44,876 bases of DNA from a virus: IMG/VR virus record IMGVR_UViG_3300004461_000012, positions 1 through 44,876 of that record; one strand, written 5' to 3'. Shown here in pieces: positions 40,447 to 44,876 of the stretch. The notes under the pieces are model-generated. The model worked only from the letters and a program-made list of their open reading frames with translations. It searched no databases and was not told where the DNA came from. Within the stretch, counting starts at the first letter, position 1. Each line of letters begins with the position of its first letter. The position numbers and the translations under genes were made by a program.

Positions 40447-41453
40447 TCATTTGGGGAATAACAGGAAATAATCACGATGCTAGTTTGGCAGTGATGGAAT
40501 GGAAGGTAAAAGGATTAACGCCTAATTACCATCTTAGATTAAAATGGGCAGGCATGAGCAAAGATTTTAGTGGAGTTGCTGGAGATCCAACGTTGTGTCC
40601 TAAACTAATGGCAGAAGTAAGAGCAAATCCTAAATGGGCCTACCCTGCAAAGATTTATTTTTATGAAAAGCCTTGGAAGAAAACTATGAGACAACTGATT
40701 GCAGGACAAGGTTGGAAATGGAAAGAAAATGATATTAAAAAGTTTTTGGCAAAATCTGGTGTACACAATGTTCCTATAGAATATGTTGATCATCATCATA
40801 GCCATGCGGCATATGGATATTACACATCGGGATTTAAAAATGCGGCAGTTATTGTTTTAGATTCGATTGGTGAGTTTGAAACATTTACTATTTGGCACGG
40901 CAGAGGTACCAGGTTGGAGAAGAAGTACACACAACGTTATCCACACAGCATAGGTTTATTTTATTCAGCAATGACACAAAGATGTGGATTCAAAGCAAAC
41001 GCAGAAGAATACAAATTAGAACAATTGGCGAAAAAAGGTAATTGGAGAAAGTATCATAGAATGATGATGGAAGAAATTATAGACACTAGAATGCCTTTCA
41101 AAACAAGAATAAATCTGCATAGAGGTTGTAATTGGTGGAGACCAGAATTAAACACAGAAGAAGACATGGCTGATCTAGCCGCAACTACACAGCACATTTT
41201 TGAACAAGTGTTGATGTGTGCAAGTTCGTGGATACAGATGCATATCAACACATCAAACATTATTTTGGTAGGCGGATGTGCATTGAATAAAACTGCTGTG
41301 AGTAAATTAAGTGCAGTTTGGGATGATATATGGGTGCCAACAAATCCTGGTGATCCTGGATCGTGTATAGGTGCAGTGTGTGCCAAATATCAAAAGCACA
41401 TTGACTTTCACGGAAAAATGTGGTATAATAAGGACAATGGTGAAACAAAATAA
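40443..41453 (+). CDS. Carbamoyltransferase, N-terminal domain only (NodU/CmcH-like)
   Basis: A 336-residue protein with the plan of O-carbamoyltransferases such as NodU and TobZ, which attach carbamoyl groups to sugars or antibiotics. WGITGNNHDASLAVME opens the ASKHA-fold. DHHHSHAAYGYYTSGF near residue 115 supplies the metal-binding His. VIVLDSIGEFETFTIW and NIILVGGCALNKTAV complete the nucleotide-type site. Family members are usually 550-600 residues with a second YrdC-like-interacting domain; here the protein ends after PGDPGSCIGAVCAKY, so that C-terminal domain is absent. Its last 53 bases contain the gp41 promoter. The acceptor is unknown. Confidence 0.75.
   Translation: MIIWGITGNNHDASLAVMEWKVKGLTPNYHLRLKWAGMSKDFSGVAGDPTLCPKLMAEVRANPKWAYPAKIYFYEKPWKKTMRQLIAGQGWKWKENDIKKFLAKSGVHNVPIEYVDHHHSHAAYGYYTSGFKNAAVIVLDSIGEFETFTIWHGRGTRLEKKYTQRYPHSIGLFYSAMTQRCGFKANAEEYKLEQLAKKGNWRKYHRMMMEEIIDTRMPFKTRINLHRGCNWWRPELNTEEDMADLAATTQHIFEQVLMCASSWIQMHINTSNIILVGGCALNKTAVSKLSAVWDDIWVPTNPGDPGSCIGAVCAKYQKHIDFHGKMWYNKDNGETK
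41401..41429 (+). promoter_or_regulatory. Sigma70-like early promoter within a coding region, for gp41
   Basis: TTGACT (41401-41406), a 17-base spacer, TATAAT (41424-41429), then seven bases to the ATG at 41437. The whole promoter lies inside the last codons of the carbamoyltransferase gene. AAGGA lies between but would be at the very edge of the transcript. Confidence 0.75.
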
Positions 41454-42894
41454 AGACTACGGTTACGAGATACAGAAACTGTATCTTGAAATGATGTTGT
41501 GTGACGCAGAAACATTTGTGCGTTGTCAATCCATATTTGATTACACACTGTTTGATAGAAAACTTCAAGAAACAGCAGACTTTGTTAACAAATATGTAGC
41601 AGAATACAACTCATTGCCAACATACGACATTGTGAACAAGTCGTGCAATATTGAATTAAAGCCAGCAGAAAGTTTGACTGAAGAACATTTTAATTGGCTA
41701 TTAGACGATTTTGAAACATTTATCAGACACAAAAGTTTAGAAAGAGCAATTTTAAAAAGTGCCGATATGTTAGAAAACGGCGAGTACGGTCCTGTTGAAG
41801 AATTGGTCAAGAAGGCAGTACAAATAGGATTACACAAAGATATAGGAACAGATTATTTTGACGATCCCAAAGCAAGATTGATGGGGTTGAAAGATCAAAA
41901 TGGACAAGTGAGCACAGGCTGGACAACATTAGACAGAAAACTGTTTGGCGGATTTAACAAAGGTGAACTTAACATTTTTGCTGGTGGATCAGGAGCAGGT
42001 AAGAGTTTGTTCCTTGCAAACTTAGGTTGTAATTGGGTATTAAATGGATTGAATGTTGCATACATAACTTTTGAATTAAGTGAAGCACTAGTAAGTATGA
42101 GATTAGATTCTATGCTGACTGATGTGCCTGCTAGAGAAATATTTAAAGATTTAGATGGTGTAGAAATGAAAGTTAAACTGCTTGGTAAAAAATCAGGCAA
42201 GTTTCAAATCAAATACATGAGCAGTGGTAAGAACACAAACGATTTAAGAAGTTATATCAAAGAATATGAAATTAAAACTGGCAGTAAACTAGATGTTATA
42301 CTAGTTGACTATTTGGATCTCATGATGCCAATCAATAAAAAAGTATCACCGGCTGATCTTTTTGTAAAAGACAAATTTGTTTCTGAAGAATTAAGAAACT
42401 TATCAATGGAATTAAATGTAATATTTGTAACAGCATCACAGTTGAACAGAGGTGCAGTTGAAGAAATAGAATTTGATCATTCGCACATAGCAGGAGGGTT
42501 AAGTAAAATACAAACTGCTGACAATGTGTTTGGTATATTCACATCAAGAGCGATGCGTGAGCGTGGTAGATATCAAATACAATTAATGAAAACCAGATCA
42601 TCTAGTGGTGTTGGTCAAAAGATTGATTTAGAATTTGATATAGACAGTTTAAGAATTAGAGATTTAGCAGAAGACGAGTCGGGACAAAATTACGGTAGTG
42701 GTGGTGGTAATAGTACCATATACAATTCATTGAAAAAAACTTCAACAGTTATAGAAGATAATGCAACTGATTCGCCAGAACCTCAAGAAAAAGTTCCTAA
42801 TCCTACAAAGGGAGAGTCGTTGCACAAAGCCAATACAGATAATACAGATCAAACAAAATTAAGGGACTTTTTAAAGAACCTTGATGACGAATAA
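41437..42894 (+). CDS. 41: Replicative DNA helicase gp41
   Basis: A 485-residue DnaB-like hexameric helicase that unwinds DNA at the phage fork with primase gp61. The N-terminal 140 residues are helical. The RecA-like core has STGWTTLDRKLFGGF (residues 159-173), Walker A GGSGAGKS (183-190), a YITFELSE stretch with the catalytic Glu, Walker B VILVDYLDLMM near 294 and VTASQLNRGA near 346. The C-terminus (residues 430-485) is a charged, disordered tail. Length is close to T4 gp41 (475). The start is ATG 41437, seven bases after the -10 box; the longer frame from 41371 would include the promoter. Confidence 0.93.
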   Translation: MVKQNKDYGYEIQKLYLEMMLCDAETFVRCQSIFDYTLFDRKLQETADFVNKYVAEYNSLPTYDIVNKSCNIELKPAESLTEEHFNWLLDDFETFIRHKSLERAILKSADMLENGEYGPVEELVKKAVQIGLHKDIGTDYFDDPKARLMGLKDQNGQVSTGWTTLDRKLFGGFNKGELNIFAGGSGAGKSLFLANLGCNWVLNGLNVAYITFELSEALVSMRLDSMLTDVPAREIFKDLDGVEMKVKLLGKKSGKFQIKYMSSGKNTNDLRSYIKEYEIKTGSKLDVILVDYLDLMMPINKKVSPADLFVKDKFVSEELRNLSMELNVIFVTASQLNRGAVEEIEFDHSHIAGGLSKIQTADNVFGIFTSRAMRERGRYQIQLMKTRSSSGVGQKIDLEFDIDSLRIRDLAEDESGQNYGSGGGNSTIYNSLKKTSTVIEDNATDSPEPQEKVPNPTKGESLHKANTDNTDQTKLRDFLKNLDDE

Positions 42895-43720
42895 ATCATA
42901 CAAAAGAATAGTAATACCCAAAGGTTTAGACTTAGGAACCAGTAGACGTACCTGTCTTCAATTGGCAAATACAATCAGTATAAGATCTGGTTTAGAAATA
43001 TTTTCAGATGTTGAAAATATTCAACAAGGAGATTTGGTAATACTTGGCGGTGTTGGTGGACATGATGGTTTTCAAAAGTATCATGAGTCTTTTCAAGAAA
43101 AAAATATCGATTATGTGAACGTTGAAAAAGGATATTGTAATTGGTGGAAACCGGTTTACTGGAGAGTTACATTCAACGAAAATCAAATTTTAGATATAAA
43201 AGGTGAATACACCAACGAGCGATTTGTCAAATTTAAACTAAAAATAAAACAGTGGCAAATGGGGGAACAAGTATACATCGTTGCTCCTAGTCAAAATGGA
43301 TTAGAAGTATATGGCATTAAACAAAATGTAGATCAATGGATAGAATCCACTACACAAGAAATTAAAAAACACACAAACAGACCAATCAAAATTAGAAAAA
43401 AGATGCCTAAGAAAGCAAGAGGTTCAAGAGGTTTTTGTAATTCTTTAGAAAACATTTACTGTGTGGTCAGTTTACACACCATGGCAATGACCGAAGCACT
43501 ACGAGAAGGATGTCCTGTAATCAGTCTTGTGCCAGGCTGTGTAAAAGATTACAGTGTAAACTCAATTGATAAAATTAACAACTTGTACTACCCAGAAAAC
43601 AGACAATACCTGTTCAACTGTTTAACCAATTTACAATTCAACTCTGACGAATTAATATCCGGTGTTGCTTGGGACACCATGAGCAAATACTACGGAATCA
43701 GCATCAGCAAACAAGCCTAG
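42884..43720 (+). CDS. GT-B-like transferase, paralogue 4 (outside the island)
   Basis: A 278-residue relative of the three GT-B-like genes at 27829, 28623 and 30393. Shared parts are WIESTTQEIKKHTNRPIKIR, then YCVVSLHTMAMTEALREGCPVISLV, then INNLYYPENRQYLFNCLTNLQFNSDELISGVAW. The N-terminal part (VILGGVGGHDGFQKYHESF) is its own. It lies 11 kb from the island, overlapping the end of gp41 by 11 bases, so it was probably copied or moved. The start is ATG 42884; a TTG three bases earlier is possible. Product and substrate unknown. Confidence 0.58.
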   Translation: MTNKSYKRIVIPKGLDLGTSRRTCLQLANTISIRSGLEIFSDVENIQQGDLVILGGVGGHDGFQKYHESFQEKNIDYVNVEKGYCNWWKPVYWRVTFNENQILDIKGEYTNERFVKFKLKIKQWQMGEQVYIVAPSQNGLEVYGIKQNVDQWIESTTQEIKKHTNRPIKIRKKMPKKARGSRGFCNSLENIYCVVSLHTMAMTEALREGCPVISLVPGCVKDYSVNSIDKINNLYYPENRQYLFNCLTNLQFNSDELISGVAWDTMSKYYGISISKQA

Positions 43721-43734
43721 AGGCGGACAGCAAA

Positions 43735-43795
43735 ATTCCGCAAAGCGGTAACGCAGAAATTTCAAATCCGCGAAGCGGTAAGCACAGCGATTTCG
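43735..43795. repeat. Tandem imperfect repeat with two small hairpins
   Basis: Two copies 30 bases apart, each containing TCCGCnAAGCGGTAA. CCGC and GCGG pair around AAA (43738-43748) in the first copy and around GAA (43768-43778) in the second. Further matching bases (AGAAATTTC, GCGATTTCGG) follow each. It is GC-rich in an AT-rich genome and lies between two converging genes. It may act as a two-way terminator or be a fragment of a dispersed repeat; no T-run follows. Confidence 0.55.
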
Positions 43796-43805
43796 GCAAG
43801 CAATT

Positions 43806-44876
43806 TTAATCTATGATTTTTCTTTTGACGCCTCGTCTTTTGACATCAAGTGTGCTACAATGTATTCCACCGTCCCAAAACAAATAGTGTCTTTGTGGCA
43901 CAACGTGACAGTCTATGTGTAAGGACTTCAGTTTTGCAAACAGTTTGGGTATGTGTCGTGCAAACACAATGTTGTTTCTGTCTATCACTAACACATTGAG
44001 ATCAAAGCAAACTTCTTGACTGTAACCTCTCCAATTCTCCAAGTACTTGTCTATCCAAGCAATGTCCATTTTGTTTTTGGCTTCTGCATAATCTTGTACA
44101 TATCTGTCCATTTTTAGTTCAGGCAAACAGTCACTCACATCAATCAACTGTTTGTTGTGTAAGCATTCAGGTACCCATTCCTTGCCTGCGTGTATCACTG
44201 TGTCATCATCTATCATGATGAAGCCGTGGTCAATGTGACCAAAGCCATTGAATCTTGTGCCGGCATTGTGATGAAATTTATACTCACTCAGTTCACGTTT
44301 GCACCATTCTAAACCTGAAGTTGTGCCGGGTCCTTCGTGATTCACAATGATGGAATCGCCCGCTTTGTACATGGTGGCAGTGTGCCACAACACTCTGTCC
44401 ATCAATTTTTCTTTGTAGGTTTTATCGTTCACAAACCAATCATCTTGGTTGTTCAAGTCCATCAACATGGGTGCTGGTTGGCTGATCCAACGATGACCTT
44501 GTTGAAACAACTGTTCAAATATTTTGTAATAACTGACGGAGTCAAAGTACCTGTCTGTGTAACTGGTGTAGGTTTGTATCACAGTGTTGCCCATTACCAG
44601 CAAGGCATCTCTAGGCACAACAGGTGCTATGGGAAACTGCACATTGAACTCAGGCATCTGCGTGTGATCATGATGTTTGTACACATTGGGTCGCATGACT
44701 TCAATGTTGCCTTGTTTGAGAAAGTCTGCCAACTGATCCAGGTCTTGTTTGGTCTCTTCTAAAATTTTATTGAACTGCGAGGCATTGTGATTAGTCAACA
44801 AGTGACTGATTTGTTCTGGAGTGTATGTGTCTCCCACTATCACTGACTCCAACGGATCGTATTCTGTGTATATCAT
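43806..44876 (-). CDS. Amidinotransferase family protein
   Basis: A 356-residue - strand protein matching the amidinotransferase group (glycine amidinotransferase; StrB-like inosamine-phosphate enzymes), which moves an amidino group from arginine to an amine. It starts MIYTEYDPLESVIVGD and has PVVPRDALLVMGN, FGHIDHGFIMID with the catalytic His near residue 224, and LFWDGGIHCSTLDVKRRG near the end with the catalytic Cys. Its ATG is the last codon of the window, so a slightly longer protein cannot be excluded. Base use looks richer in G and C than neighbouring genes. Its acceptor is unknown. Confidence 0.8.
   Translation of the reverse strand: MIYTEYDPLESVIVGDTYTPEQISHLLTNHNASQFNKILEETKQDLDQLADFLKQGNIEVMRPNVYKHHDHTQMPEFNVQFPIAPVVPRDALLVMGNTVIQTYTSYTDRYFDSVSYYKIFEQLFQQGHRWISQPAPMLMDLNNQDDWFVNDKTYKEKLMDRVLWHTATMYKAGDSIIVNHEGPGTTSGLEWCKRELSEYKFHHNAGTRFNGFGHIDHGFIMIDDDTVIHAGKEWVPECLHNKQLIDVSDCLPELKMDRYVQDYAEAKNKMDIAWIDKYLENWRGYSQEVCFDLNVLVIDRNNIVFARHIPKLFAKLKSLHIDCHVVPQRHYLFWDGGIHCSTLDVKRRGVKRKIID

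Noticed and set aside
44337-44762. 141-residue + strand frame inside the amidinotransferase
   Set aside because: The - strand protein has both catalytic motifs; the + frame is its shadow.
1-44876. tRNA genes, rRNA, CRISPR arrays, insertion sequences, integrase or attachment sites
   Set aside because: I looked for TTCGA-type tRNA arms outside coding genes, regular spaced repeats, transposase motifs and integrase motifs and saw none.

Overview
This window looks like part of the genome of a marine T4-like myovirus. It is AT-rich, almost all on the + strand, and tightly packed, with many genes joined by 4-base ATGA stop/start overlaps. I recognise T4-type head-neck, tail, packaging, recombination and replication proteins: gp13, a gp14-like protein, gp18, gp19, gp4, gp16, gp17, gp32, UvsX, UvsY, UvsW, gp61 and gp41. 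Several small conserved genes are of the sort otherwise seen in marine cyanophage/pelagiphage T4-like genomes. The low GC suggests a pelagimyophage-like virus (SAR11 or similar host), but the host is inference only.

Layout. 1-9162: virion genes. A neck protein on the - strand diverges from gp13, followed by a 2OG-Fe(II) oxygenase, a dNMP kinase, an HNH-type gene on the - strand, tail sheath, tail tube, a second tube-like protein and the head-completion nuclease gp4. 9159-15181: FkbM methyltransferase, small terminase, two unknown genes, large terminase and a 752-aa unknown protein. 15201-18075: gp32, UvsX, a small unknown, UvsY. 18111-31229: a 13-kb island of 17 glycan-type genes (three GT25-like, six DxD-type and three GT-B-like transferases, an NAD-dependent epimerase, three methyltransferases, one ParB-like/nucleotidyltransferase fusion). 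31253-38294: unknown early gene, UvsW, a nitrilase-family amidase, several conserved unknowns, a second 2OG oxygenase and a miniature protein carrying DnaE-type polymerase motifs. 38321-44876: a virion protein, primase, two very small genes, a one-domain carbamoyltransferase, helicase gp41, a fourth copy of the GT-B-like family, and a - strand amidinotransferase.

Regulation is unusually readable. Two promoter types recur: host sigma70-like (TTGACT/A, 17 bases, TATAAT-like) before early genes, and a T4-late-like octamer (NATAAATA or GGTAAATA) before late genes. In many cases the promoter sits only 5-7 bases before the start codon, so the predicted transcript would begin at the ATG itself. This implies widespread leaderless mRNA alongside a few genes with conventional leaders and Shine-Dalgarno sites (gp13, gp18, gp19, gp32, uvsX).

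The best leads for something undescribed are the promoter-on-start-codon design, the miniature DnaE-like protein, the glycan island with its expanding GT-B-like family, and the sugar-decoration-type enzymes outside it (carbamoyltransferase, amidinotransferase). All similarity statements come from reading motifs, not from database searches.
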